Of a DNA stretch of 64,000 nucleotides, positions 35,312 through 46,652 are shown one piece after another. This DNA comes from Arctopsyche grandis (Eukaryota; Arthropoda; Insecta; Trichoptera; Hydropsychidae): positions 5,099,501 to 5,163,500 of the forward strand of contig NC_135358.1 in assembly GCF_051622035.1 (NCBI RefSeq). The letters are read 5' to 3'. The stretch's first letter is position 1; every line of letters starts with the position of its first letter. The position numbers and the translations under genes are program-made. The notes under the pieces were generated by a model. The model was given only the letters and a program-made list of their open reading frames with translations. It made no database searches and was not told the origin of the DNA.

Positions 35312-35645
35312 ATTGGATGAAAGATAGGAACCAGAATACGTGGGTTAGAAGTATGACTGGGATAGTGGATATAGTAGAGAAAGTGTAGAGATCATAGATA
35401 TAGAATAATTCGATATCTTTATCTATGGTAGAGATTGAAATGGTAATAGGCGGGTCACGTAACTAGAAAAAATTGACAAAAGAAGTGCTAGAATGGTACC
35501 CGAGAGAATGTAAAAGTGTGAAAAGAAGGCTGCAAGAAAGATGGGAAGACGAAAGTAAGATGGATGAGAATTGCGCAAAACAGAGACGAGTGGAAGCGTA
35601 TTGGAGAGGCCTTCGTCCAGCAGTGGATGGTGAATAGCTGTAAAT
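35312..35645 (+). mobile_element. LINE 3' end, RTE-like
   Basis: Frameshifted translation gives pieces of a classic RTE C-terminus (EWYPRECKSV, LQERWEDES, WMRIAQNRDEWKRIGEAFVQ, QWMVNS) followed at once by a GATGATA-rich tail. A second copy is at 54915-55170. Confidence 0.6.
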
Positions 35646-36002
35646 TATGATGATATAACAGATTTGTCAAATATGTATCAGATTTCTCCTCAATTTGACC
35701 CAAATATGAGAAAATGACAAAGATAGAAACACCGTGTCTCAAATATGTATACATATATTAAGTCACTCTTAAATAGTAATTCAATTATGTAGTAAAAAAT
35801 AAATGCGATTCAAACGTTAAATTAGAGTCAGAATCACTCGATTTTTTAATGAATCTGATTTCAACTAAAAAGCCAACTCCACAAATCTGACTCCACTCCA
35901 TCTTCTAAAATAATTTTACATATTTTAATTCATGATATATCATTAAGTATGATGCAGCTTCGATAGTCGGGTATTTATTATTTTTTTCGATCAGCATAAA
36001 AG

Positions 36003-36780
36003 ACTTGCTGAACCCGGCATGCGTTGCAATACCAGAAAAAGGCATGCAATTCCCGTTCCCGTTCCCGTTGCATTCCCGTTCCCGTTGCATTCCTGTTGTC
36101 GTTGTATTCCCGTTCCCGTTCCCGTTACAAGTGATGGTTCAAGTGAACTAACGTCTCTTCAACGCCGTGTCGTCATAAACCAACTGGTAACGTGGTTACC
36201 AGCGAACACATTTCCTTGGCTACACAATGGCGCTTCAAACTTTCGCGTCGGTAAAATCGTAATTAAGAATATTAGTATTAAGAGGTTTTTTCCCATTTCT
36301 TTTTCACCGTAAGCTTCCCGGCGGTCTCCGTGACGAGACAGAATGTTAAATTACAGAAAATGCAAATATCGGAAGGCAAAGATCGAAAATCGAAAGATCT
36401 CAAGTCGAAAGATCAAAAAAAAAATGGAACAGGCTGTTCCTCCCGTATTAATGTGCGCGCGCAGAATACGGGAGGAAAAGCATGTTCCTCTTGTTCCTGT
36501 TGTATCCTGCTCGCGCAAATTAAGTGAGTATGTACCGTTTACCATGCACCATTTTTTTTTTTTATCTTTCGACTAAGATCTTTCGATTTTCGACCTTTGC
36601 CTTCCGATATTTGTGTTTTCTGTAATTTAACAATCTGTCTCGTCACGTAGACCCGCTTCCCGGACATGCGTACAACAAATCCTGAAAGTTCCATCGTAAT
36701 CAGTTGAGTGATTAAGCAGCCTTTACGAGATAAACAGACAGACAAACAGACATTCAATTTTATATATACTCGTACATATA
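36003..36780 (-). mobile_element. Helitron-like element, family 2, copy c (with nested MITE)
   Basis: The minus-strand 3' end carries GGGTTCAGCAAG instead of CTAG. It contains several TTCCCG repeats on the plus strand (36055-36120). The foldback MITE at 36322-36654 interrupts it. It joins copy b directly on its 5' side. Confidence 0.55.
36322..36654. mobile_element. Foldback MITE, GGGTCT ends, perfect 9-bp TSD, copy 1
   Basis: The flanks GCTTCCCGG (36313-36321 and 36655-36663) are identical. The arms are inverted repeats of well over 100 bases: terminal (C/G)GGTCTNCGTGACGAG, then AATATCGGAAGGCAAAG...ATCGAAAGATCT. The loop holds CGTATTAATGTGCGCGCGCA. A sister copy is at 52271-52610. The frames through it are spurious. 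Confidence 0.75.
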
Positions 36781-37082
36781 CTAGCTGAACCCGGCATGCG
36801 TTGCAATGCCACAATAACTCATGCAATTCCCGTTCCCGTTCCCGTTCCCACTCGTCGGAAAAACGCAGGCAGCGAACACGTTGGTCGCGACGCGAAAACA
36901 TTTGAAATTATAGCATTCCAATGACACTCATTCCCGTTTTTCCCGTTTCCCTTCCCGTTGTTGGGCGATTTTTTTTTCACGGTAATCTTCCCGGACATGC
37001 ATACAAAAAATCCTGAAAGTTCTATCGTAATCGGTTCAGTGGCTTAGGAGCCTATTCGAAACACACAGACAGACAGACATTG

Positions 37083-37177
<95 letters not shown>

Positions 37178-37184
37178 CGATAGA
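36781..37184 (-). mobile_element. Helitron-like element, family 2, copy b
   Basis: Minus strand: starts TCTATCG at 37184 directly after the CTAG of copy a, runs through a (TA)n tract (about 37091-37176), and ends GGGTTCAGCTAG at 36781 followed by T. Shared phrases: CTCCTAAGCCACTGAACCGA and TTTCAGGATTTTTTGTATGC. Confidence 0.65.
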
Positions 37185-37445
37185 CTAGCTGAACCCCGAA
37201 ATGCATTGCAATGCCATAATAACGCATGCAATTCACGTTCCCGTTCCCATTTGTCAGAAAAACGCAGGCAGCGAACACATTTGAAATTATTGCGTTGCAA
37301 TGACACTCATTCCCATTTTTGCCGTTTTTTTTTTTCACAGTAATCTTCCCGGACATGCATACAACAAATCCTGAAAGTTCCATCGTCATCGGTTCAGTGG
37401 TTTAGGAGCCTATTCGAGACACACAGACAGACGTTCATTTTTTTT

Positions 37446-37534
<89 letters not shown>

Positions 37535-37540
37535 GATAGA
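37185..37540 (-). mobile_element. Helitron-like element, family 2, copy a
   Basis: Minus strand: starts TCTATCTACATATA at 37540 after host A, includes a (TA)n tract (about 37450-37531), and ends GGGGTTCAGCTAG at 37185. Open frames in the TA tracts are artefacts. Confidence 0.65.
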
Positions 37541-37544
37541 TACA

Positions 37545-38324
37545 CAAATTGAAAAATTGGGATAGAAAGTAGTGAAATACGTGATCATCATCAAAAAAAA
37601 GCATACCTCTTTAATTCGGTTGAAGGCAAATGTATGTATGCACATATTTTAGCCGTTGAAATGATTGCAAATTCTGAATGACTTAATTTTTATTGTCTGG
37701 AAAAAGCCAACAACAAGAAGCTATTCAACCATGAAAAAGGAATGGATGAAAACTCTCAATACATTCTCTTCCTCTCATAATGTAGCCGACTTATTCAAAT
37801 TGGACTATGGCATGTCAGAAATTAGCACTCGTTGTTGTAATTGAACCATTCACCTATGGGCCCCTCTTTTCGGCACGGTGGCGTGTGAACTTCCACGAAA
37901 TCTTTCAGGTGGTGTTGCGTGATACTTCGGATGCACTTTCCACCTCCACGTCCCCTTTGCGTTGGCGTAGCTTCATTTTTTAGAAGAAAAAGAAAGTGGT
38001 CGAGGTTTATTACATCATTTGTGTTCGACCATCGCTAAGGCACGAGCGTGTGTTATTCAATAACGAAAAGGCATCATTGTTCCACTCAACGGAGACTCGG
38101 ATGGGCGCCAACATGAACTTGGACGACGACTTCTGAACTTGGACGAATCTACTTCTTTAAACTCAATTTTTTTCAAGATCACACCATGGAATGTAAATTG
38201 AGTCGTGTAGTATGTCCAACTTATTTTCAATAATTCATTTATATAATATTTATAAACAATTCAAATTGTTGCAAGATATGAGTATCATGGCACAAATTTT
38301 AAATCCACATATTATGTCTTAATT
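37545..38324. other. Intergenic, nothing recognised
   Basis: A somewhat less AT-rich patch (37850-38120) has no coding frame that I can support. Confidence 0.4.
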
Positions 38325-38530
38325 TTTTTTTTTTGATTTTTAAATGCTTTTTATTATTACGAAATTATGTTCACAATACATCTTATATCTATTTTATTAA
38401 TAGCTACTGATCTACTGATCATTTTCTATTTTACAATTTAATTTAATTTGGTTAGTAATCATAGTATTATATTATTCAAATGTTAATCTACAGCATAAGA
38501 GGAAAAAGAGCTCAAAAACCTATTTACATT
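38325..38530 (-). repeat. Truncated retroelement 3' end, family T
   Basis: Same fixed terminus and body as at 23740-24050. Minus orientation. Confidence 0.5.
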
Positions 38531-38696
38531 TATGTCTTCATACATTTTGCACTACTGAACATTCATGTTGTTTTTCTTTTGACAGTTTAAACATTTCATA
38601 AAATATAGATACATTTTAAATTAAGTTGCAATTTTTTCGAAACTATCCCATTATACAATTGTTTGATTGAATTCTTTAAAATATAGATTATACATT

Positions 38697-38745
38697 TACA
38701 TTTGTGTACAAATTTATACATGCCATAAATTTGTACACAAATGTA
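38697..38745. other. Perfect 21-bp inverted repeat with 7-base loop
   Basis: ACATTTGTGTACAAATTTAT (38698-38717) and its exact reverse complement (38725-38744) flank ACATGCC, and the pair outside also matches. It would form a hairpin as RNA or a cruciform as DNA. It is too short for a usual pre-miRNA, and no repeat copy was noticed elsewhere. Confidence 0.6.
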
Positions 38746-39339
38746 TCTATCTAACAGAAATTAGATCTACCTCATTTCATCCCAATAATGTTTAATTAGT
38801 TCTTCTTAGATTGTTTTTATGATACATATGTACATTAAACTTATGAAGGTATAATATTATTTTATATACACAAAAGTGATGAAAACTTTCAATCCTCAAA
38901 TTGAGTTGTACTAAATAATAAGAACCGAGATATTATGTATATTTTAAAATATGCCATTTTTGATTGACAATGACTAATATAATAACCTAAGTCACGTTTA
39001 CATAAATTATTACACAATAATCCAAAATTGATAATACTGACAGTAATATTAATGCAACACGTTTTAGAAACGATACAAATGATAGCTTAGTTTTCCTTAA
39101 AGCTTCAAGGCTTTTTGGTTTTGGGTCAATCTTATTCGATACTTGTCACAGAAGAATTGCAAAATTTACTTAAATCACCCAAATAAGGAATTTTTGCACA
39201 ACAATCCTTGAATATAATCTTAATATTTTTCAATCCGAATGTTAAATTCGCATCGATTTTAAGTTTTAGTGACATTTAGCCTTTGTTGACTGTTTATTAC
39301 ATTACATATTATAGACACCACTTGTGGGAAGCTTGAAAG

Positions 39340-39560
39340 TCATATTCAAATCAAAAACGCCAATCGGCGTTTTGCTGACAAGCCCATGTGCCTGCAAAAC
39401 GCCGATAGGCGTTGTATATTGAGCATATATAAAGTAAACAAGATTACTACTTGCTAAGTCTTTCCAGGTAGCATTGAAAAAAATGCACTGAACATGGGTC
39501 GTGTAATCCGTGTCATTTGTCAACGTTTATAAAGACTCGTTTACACCGGAATTTCTGAAT
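39340..39560. repeat. Copy of the AACGCCGATCGGCGTT repeat (empty site for the hAT)
   Basis: It carries AACGCCAATCGGCGTTTTGC, an inverted second copy of the palindrome, and the uninterrupted phrase GGGTCGTGTAATCCGTGTC that is split by the hAT at 29939-30991. Confidence 0.55.
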
Positions 39561-39833
39561 TTGTGTATAACCATAGCAGAATTCCCTAACTGCTGAGTAT
39601 TTTACATTGTAGCTTGGAATTTAGATTGTGAGCATTACATTTTAACAAAAATGAAGAAGATGAAACTAGTTTTGGAGAAATACATTCATTAATAGACTCT
39701 TTTTGTTTATTTTATATTGTTGCAAGATATATTAGAGAGTCTAAACACACCTTAACAAAACGGCAGTAGTTATCTGGGGTTTGTTTGGATTAGCTACAAA
39801 TGTTATACCTGCTTTCTTTTTTTTTTATGAAAA

Positions 39834-40262
39834 CACATACCAGGAAGGCATTACAGGCAACCCCAATGCGCCTTCCTGGCCAATTACAAATATTGCAGCA
39901 TTTTTATTCATTATATAAGTAACTGAATTACGAGACCCTGAAAAACTCGCAAATCAATGAGACATCTATCAAATCGTACACAAACTTACTTATTGCACAT
40001 TAATCAAACGCAAATTATTGGTGACATATTGTATATATAGAAAGGATTTTGGCCAATTTTTACCGGGAACCGTTTCAATAATGAAATCAGAGAAAATTGG
40101 CAAACTCTGATAGGAAACGATCAACCTGGAGTCACAAATCCAGGTCTAACCAGCAGCATACTCTGAAAAAATCATTTTCACAAGAGGCTCGGCCCTGGGA
40201 TCGAACCCAGCACCTCTCAACGCTAAGCAGAAGCTCAACAACTGAGCTATGCTGCTGGCTTT
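39834..40262 (-). repeat. tRNA-derived SINE, family 1
   Basis: The minus-strand head reads TAGCTCAGTTG (A box) and GGGTTCGATCCCAG (B box), the closest to a real tRNA of all the copies. The tail ends at 39834 with GGAAGG. It lies upstream of the secreted-protein gene, probably in its first intron. Confidence 0.75.
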
Positions 40263-40506
40263 CTATTGGATTTCTAAATAATTCTAGTTGGAAATGTTGG
40301 CAAAATTTTCAGCGTGGCGGGCTTTTAACAGAAAAGACGTCAGCACCCAAAGGGTTAAAGAATACTATTTTTGCCTTTCTAAATATGAATTATAATATGT
40401 GCCTGATCTACATATAGATAATACACGAGTACTTCCTATGCTGTATCAGTATCAGTATCGTTGCATCTACTATTAATCATTTCCATGTTGATTATTTTAT
40501 TTTCAG

Positions 40507-41674
40507 GTTTTTCTAATAGTGATTGTTCTGTTATCTAAATGTAACGCCATAAGAGTTCGTCCTTGTCCAACGAATAAAATCGCCCCATACAGTAGACCAG
40601 AAGGCAGAACTTTGGGTCTACTACTGGGTTTAAGACCTGGAGCGGTTGCTAGCGATTCAGCAGCATCATCATCAGACTGTGGCTCTGTGTCAAATCCAGA
40701 TGACAATCCAGCACTCGTCACGATCGACAGTGACACAAATCAGGGTGTCGACTATGACCCAGTAAACAGCGAAGAGGACGCGGGTAAGTTGATAAACAAA
40801 TAAGTAAATCTCCCAAAAAAAAAAAAAGAGTAATGTCAATCATACCAGTTTAAAAACCCGTATCGTTTACGCCACACACCCACATGATAAATATTGCACG
40901 AAAATAAATCAGTACATATTCAAATATATGACGAATCTATTTACATACATAAATTATCATGCGTGGAGTATATTCAAATAGGGGCATGCACCTGTAATAC
41001 CAAAGTAAACATTGTTTTACAATAGTACAATTAGAGTGTTTGCAAATTTGGTCTCTGAAAATTGCATAACATTTCATAACAGCATATTTTGATCTTTCAA
41101 GACGACAACCACTCAAACATCAGACCACCATCGACCCATCGTCCTTCCAACTACGGAAACTATGGAAACTATGGAAACTATGGAAACTTTGGAAACTTCA
41201 TGAATTGGTGGCCTGGGTTTATCACTCCAGATAAATGGCCATCGAGACCTCCTCGTCCTACTCCACCTCCTAGACCCCAAAGACCTCCGAACAATTGGTT
41301 CTCGAATTGGTTTGGATCCCAGAACAGACCACCGAATCCTTCTTACGGTCAGTGTTGCACAATTCTGCTTAATTGAAATTATTATTTCTTAATTTGAAAT
41401 CGGCGTTCATTCTACAGATGATGCAATCAAACCGGTCCACGAACACATTGAGGACGATTACCAAACCACGACGTGGAAGCCTGGACTAATAGTCGGTGGA
41501 CCCAATAATGACATCATAGGGTTGACCCAGGATATCTCCAATTGGAGTACAGTTCCGACTCCCAGACCTACCAGACCTTCCATTCCGGGTCAAAGGGTGC
41601 AACCTGATAGGGATAACAGGAGAGGTGGTCAAACGATAATTGGATCCTTTATTGATTTATTATTCAGAAAATAA
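40507..41674 (+). CDS. Secreted Asn/Pro/Trp-rich protein, first exon uncertain
   Basis: Three exons are clear: 40507-40783, 41102-41347 and 41418-41674 (TAA at 41672), with GT-AG junctions and phase 1 at both internal joins, totalling 259 codons plus stop. The first of these opens with a hydrophobic stretch (VFLIVIVLLSKCNA) after a good TTTTCAG acceptor, so it continues a signal peptide whose ATG lies in an upstream exon ending in phase 0. A candidate is 39651-39668 (ATG AAG AAG ATG AAA CTA), which would give a textbook signal sequence, but its donor GTTTTG is poor. The mature protein has a Ser/Asp-rich acidic part, then a YGNYGNYGNYGNFGNF repeat, then Pro/Arg/Trp-rich segments (PPRPTPPPRPQRPP) and a hydrophobic C-terminus. 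I know no family for it; an extracellular structural or cuticle-like role is only a guess. Confidence 0.75.
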
Positions 41675-42301
41675 TTTATTATTCATAAAATGGATCTTAA
41701 GTTTAAAAAGTTATATTTATAAATTTATTTTAATTATATGATACTAATTATTAATATATTTTTCTACGTATATTTTTTATTCATTAATTTATGTCTGTAT
41801 ATAAAATGCATAACAATGTATGTATTATTGAAGAGTTCCTCGACTGATTTACTTTATTTAATAAAATCGTAAAACGCATATTTACAATACTTTTCATTAC
41901 AAATCCTATAATGACAGACTATGTAGATAAACAGGGCCGCGCCTAGGAGCTCGGCCTCCTGTGTGCAAACTTACATACATAAATCTTACCTTGTGATAAA
42001 TATTGTGTGAGAAATATACTGTTGAAAATTTTAATCACAATAAAAATTAACCATAAAAATAGGAAAGCAAAGCATTCAGTTCTGAACAGGACCTGACGAC
42101 AAGAGAAGTTCATTCACGAAAATCTAGTGTTTTTACCCTCAATCGCACATCTAGAACATTTTTCTTTCGATGACCAACTAATATCCTCGAAGAAATACAT
42201 CTGGCAGTCGCAAAGATAATAGAACCTAAAAGACCTAGCTCTAGGCGGACCGAAGCTATTACCTGCTATCCCGTTATTTCCCCGAATTATAGTTCATATG
42301 T
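41675..42301. other. 3' region of the secreted-protein gene and intergenic DNA
   Basis: AATAAA at about 41860 could serve as the polyadenylation signal. Nothing else is supported. Confidence 0.35.
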
Positions 42302-42483
42302 GTAAGGGCCGGGCCGCACCGTGCAACTTTGTCGGCCGACTAGTCGCGCGACACGAAAAAATGTATGGAAATGTGTGCGACAAACAAGTTGACGGGTGTG
42401 GCATGTCCCATCTACCTGCATGCATTGGTCTGGTTGCCCTCAACCAAGTTGTTCGCGAGTTGAGCGGTGCGGCCCGGCCCTTA
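42302..42483. mobile_element. GC-rich MITE with TAAGGGCCGGGCCGCACCG inverted ends
   Basis: The two ends are inverted copies over about 20 bases, and inner words (CGACTAGTCGCGCGACA) are palindromic. A third end-like piece (TTGTAAGGGCCGGACAAC) follows at 42494. No clear TSD. Frames on both strands follow from the symmetry and are not genes. Confidence 0.6.
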
Positions 42484-42754
42484 CAAGTTGTAACTTGTAA
42501 GGGCCGGACAACAGCAATCCACAATTATACAACAAGACAACCTAAATGAATTTTAAAAAGTACGATGTCTTGTTTCGCATTTTTTAAGGAATATAATTTT
42601 TTCGCTCAGCCGCCTGTGTGCGTTGCACACATTTGTACATATGGTAGGCCCTGCTCTGAAGATAAATATAATATGTTGGAAAAATAAATTGTCGGATCAT
42701 ATCCAAAATCACTTAACAGAAAAACAGGAAGAAAAACCCATGAGCACATATTTA

Positions 42755-42970
42755 TCTAATATATAATTTGGAAAGAGACTTTGTATGTATCCTTCGTTCG
42801 TTGGGTCGTAAATCCGTGACGTTAAATAATTCGATTTTTTCGATTCAAAGTCCCCGGGGGCGAAGCCGCCATTCATAATTCATTTAGGCGCCGAGGGCGA
42901 AGCCGCCTTCGCACCGGGGGCGGAGCCCAAGGGGGTGCAGGCGCCGGATTCTGGTATACATATAATTTCG

Positions 42971-43007
<37 letters not shown>

Positions 43008-43203
43008 TTATAAGAGACTTACTATATATGTTTGTTTGTTCGTGACAGTCAATTTAATAAAAAAAACAAATGAGTATTCAAATAAATTTATATAAAATAA
43101 AACTATCCAAATAAATTTAAAAAAATGTTTATTATTAGATTAGTCATGTTTAAGCGGTTTATATTACAAATACCGAGCGAAGCCGGGTAATACATACAGC
43201 TAG
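42755..43203 (+). mobile_element. Helitron-like element, family 1, copy B (composite)
   Basis: It starts TCTAATATATAATTTGG and ends CCGGGTAATACATACAGCTAG between A and T. Inside, GCCGGATTCTGGTATACATA joins two Helitron-like units, the first rich in GGGCGAAGCCGCC. It lies about 250 bases upstream of the first carrier gene. Confidence 0.7.
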
Positions 43204-43457
43204 TACTTAATGAAAGTCCTATCAATTTTCATAGCGCCATGTCATATTTTTCTGTATTTTGTTCACTTTTTTCTAAGAATACGAGCGAAATACAAATACA
43301 TATACGCTATCGCTACCCAAACGAAACATATGCTACAAGTGGTTTATCTATCGATCGCTTGTCGCGCATGCCGCATTTCCCAACAACTGTCATAGTAGAA
43401 CTAACGTACTTTAATCGGTACAATAATACAATCCTAGTTTCTTAGGAATCAATTGAG

Positions 43458-45504
43458 ATGTCTAACATAGGGACTGCACCTCCTGAAGATCCTCGCTTCA
43501 GCATCAAACCGGTGCAACATGCAATTGCTTCCTGTTCTGGCGCTCTACTCACATCATTTCTTGGTCAGTGTTTGAGTCAGCTTATAAAACTTTTCCCAGA
43601 ATAATTTTTGAATAACTTATATCTGCAATAATGTACTCTTTGGATGTAGTTAAGAAAAAGTAAGTTTTAGTTAGAGGTTAGAATGTTTAAATTCTAAAAT
43701 TATACGTTTGAATGGCACTTATATATAACATAATCAAAATGAAATGCAAGTCATGATGATTCCGTATCGTATTGTTCCAGTGACACCACTTGATGTAGTG
43801 AAAACGAGATTACAAGCCCAACAAAAAAGACTGCTATCAAATAAATGTTATGTTTATTGTAATGGGTTGATGGATCATTTGTGTCCCTGTGAACCAGGAA
43901 TAGCGTCAGCAAGTGCCAAAAAATTACATTTCAATGGAACACTAGTAAAATTATAGACCCTTTTATTATTATTCGTATTTAATTTGAGGTTTTTTATTTT
44001 ATTTTATAAAATTTCAGGATGCAATAGTGAAGATAGCTAAGTTTGAAGGATTTACATCGTTGTGGTCTGGATTAAGTCCTACTTTAGTTTTAGCTGTACC
44101 GAGCACTGTGGTTTATTTCGTTTTGTATGAACAAACAAAAATAAATATGACCACCTATTACCGATCAAATACTGGAAATTGTAAAATTACATTATTTTTT
44201 ACATACCTCCTTTATTATTACATACCTCCTTTATTATTACATACCTCCTTTATTATTACATACCTCCTTACGTTTCACTTACGATTACAATTCAGGAAAA
44301 AGTTTGCCTCTTATCCGATCGTTTTCATACTTTGCCATATTGCTCATTTTGGTCATCAATACAAGTAAATGGATCCTCCGCCATTACGATAGAGATAAAA
44401 TATCGTTTAAGATGCGAAGCAAGTCCGAAAATTTTTAATCTCGGTGACATCTCATAATCATTAATTTTATACATAGATGGCGGTAGTAAAATAAAATTAT
44501 TGACATTTTTATTCAAAATAATAATTTGTGATATACATATTTTGGTTTAAATTATTTCTTGTATTTTAGATAGTCAACCTATGTGGATTCCATTATTATC
44601 TGGGGCTGCTGCTAGAACTGCATCTGTTTCGATTTTTAGTCCACTTGAATTAATTAGAACCAAAATGCAATCCCGAAAAATGACTTTTTCAGGTAAATAA
44701 ATTATTTTTACTCATGTATATGTCATTGATTCAATGTAAAGTTTGTTGTATTTTTAGAAATGAAAGATAGTATAGCTGATTTACTTAAAACAAGAGGAGC
44801 TACAGGTTTATGGAGAGGTTTTGGTTCGACACTTATGAGAGATGTGCCTTTTTCTGGTATAATTTATCCACTTTTTTGTTACCTTAAATATCCATACATA
44901 TATTTTCATAGAAATCACATATTTTTATATGAACAGGTATATATTGGATGAATTATGAAACAATTAAAAGGTTTTATGGAAATATAGACCCAAATGAAAA
45001 TACATTAATATTTACTTTCTCTGCTGGAGCAGTATCAGGAAGTGTGAGTGGATAGTTCTTTTCAAAATAATGTATTTTTATGAACAGAAGTAATACAAAA
45101 AATGTCTTATTAATAGATTGCGTCTTTGGTGACTCTTCCTTTTGATGTTATTAAGACTCATCAACAAATTGAGTTAGGAGAAAAAGAAATTTATTCCGGT
45201 GCATGATACATATATACATTTTTTATTCGTTTGTTTGTATTATATTAAAATTGTTTCAGTTTTTATATTGAACATTTATTTTGCAGTTTCTTCTAATAAG
45301 AAAGCAAAAGGAATGATAGGAATGTTTATAAATATATACAAGACACAAGGATTTTCTGGCCTTTTCACAGGATTTGTACCTAGAATAATTAAAATTGCCC
45401 CAGCATGTGCCATTATGATTGCAACTTTCGAATATGGAAAATCCATTTTCCGAGACTACAATAAAAGCAAATATTACAAAGAAATTGAAGAATTAGTACA
45501 ATAA
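43458..45504 (+). CDS. Slc25A39/40-like: Mitochondrial carrier, SLC25A39/40-like, paralogue 1, 353 aa
   Basis: Eight exons: 43458-43563, 43781-43944, 44018-44180, 44570-44692, 44758-44856, 44937-45043, 45117-45198 and 45287-45504. Phases 1,0,1,1,1,0,1 agree, and the total is 354 codons with stop. The protein shows three mitochondrial carrier repeats, each with the PxDxxK-type signature: PLDVVK (38-43), PLELIR (169-174) and PFDVIK (262-267). NGLMDHLC and [10 protein letters not shown] are diagnostic of the SLC25A39/40 group, known in mammals to import glutathione into mitochondria (Drosophila Shawn/Tyler). The loop after repeat-1 helix 1 keeps Cys58, Cys62, Cys70 and Cys72, in the region where SLC25A39 senses iron-sulphur status. 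It is thus expected in the inner membrane. Intron 3 contains the MAEDPF repeat (44270-44545). The donors GTAAAA (exon 2) and GTGCAT (exon 7) are weak. A tandem paralogue follows 2 kb downstream. Confidence 0.9.
44270..44545 (-). repeat. Dispersed repeat carrying the MAEDPF mini-ORF, copy 3
   Basis: Inverted within intron 3 of the first carrier gene. The frame reads [19 protein letters not shown] and stops. Just before it, a 19-base unit (ATACCTCCTTTATTATTAC) is repeated four times (about 44200-44270). Confidence 0.6.
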
Positions 45505-46400
45505 TATTTTGAAATAAAATATATTTTTCTTGCAAAATAAATAACTCTTATTTTATTTCCAGATTACAATAAACAATAAGAAAAATATCAATAAACGGCT
45601 TTGATAATTCTAAAATTAGATTTTTTTTCCAAAGGATCAGTTATTGGGACACAATGCAGGAAAATAAAAATAAACAAATCGACAGTTAGCATATAATTAA
45701 CTATGTAATACAATACTGTTATTTACTATTTAGTGAATTTTTGATAAGATTTAGTTAAGTGGATTAGATATTTCTGTATTTGTATAAATATATACATACA
45801 TGCAGGGCTTTTTTCCCTAAGAACGCGGCGGAACGGCGTTCCAGCACCTTTTTTCACAGTATTCTTAATGATTCAAAAGCAATTAGATGAAGCAATATTC
45901 GTGCGTACATAATCGCAATCCATATTTATATAATTAACCAGAATGATAATATATGGTGTCTTATGAAGAGGATAAAATATTCGTAAGTGCAAGAGCAAGT
46001 ATTATGTTCCAGCACCTTCTTTTTTCAAAAAAAAGTGCTGTATACATAATAAAATATTAATAAATAATATACAGCTGCTTGTTTATCTCAATTTTAAATT
46101 AATTTTATTATTTTATAAGTGTACAATATTTTAAAATAATTTATTGTTATTTCTCATACCTTATATGTAGTTGTATATTTACAATGTACTAAGTGGGATA
46201 AAATATTGGGCTCAATAAATGTAGCTATAGTTTTTAGCCAGTGTATGGTTGACCACAAAAGATTTTAATGTTGAAAAATAAGAACTCTGTGACATTAGTA
46301 AATACCTTTTATGTTTTTGATGGTGCTACTGTTCACTACTGTAATTCTTGGAAATATCTTGGGGTACTATTTTATAGCTGTAGTGTTTCCTCAACTTATA
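45505..46400. other. Intergenic between the two carrier genes
   Basis: AATAAA-like signals follow the stop (45510-45545). Near 45803 a CAGGGCTTTTTTCCC...GGCGTTCCAGCACC segment, echoed at about 46006, resembles ends of a hAT-type element, but no TSD was found. Confidence 0.35.
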
Positions 46401-46408
46401 TCATTTAC

Positions 46409-46598
46409 GGTAATTGGACTATTCGTCATATTGCGGTGGTCGGTCACAAAGATAATTTTTGCGATGAAAATCGCAAATACACAATATTTCGCACTCAAGT
46501 TCTCGTTAGTATGATTGACTTTTCGGCTGCCAGATGTTCCGTTATAGAGATTTTAGTGACTTTGGCACGAGTACTTTGTGACCAGTAATCACCGAACC
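46409..46598 (+). mobile_element. MITE, GG-end group, perfect 9-bp TSD
   Basis: The flanks ATCATTTAC at 46400-46408 and 46599-46607 are identical. The ends are GGTAATTGGACTATTCGTCA and, inverted, GGTTCGGTGATTACTGGTCA. Confidence 0.8.
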
Positions 46599-46652
46599 AT
46601 CATTTACAATACATATCTGATAGAGACCATAAGCAAATACCTGACTATATAT

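Noticed and set aside
37052-37645. Long frames of alternating Tyr and Ile
   Set aside because: They are translations of (TA)n tracts and change length with the tract; no gene context.
42294-42549. Overlapping frames on both strands
   Set aside because: They mirror each other because the region is a palindromic MITE.
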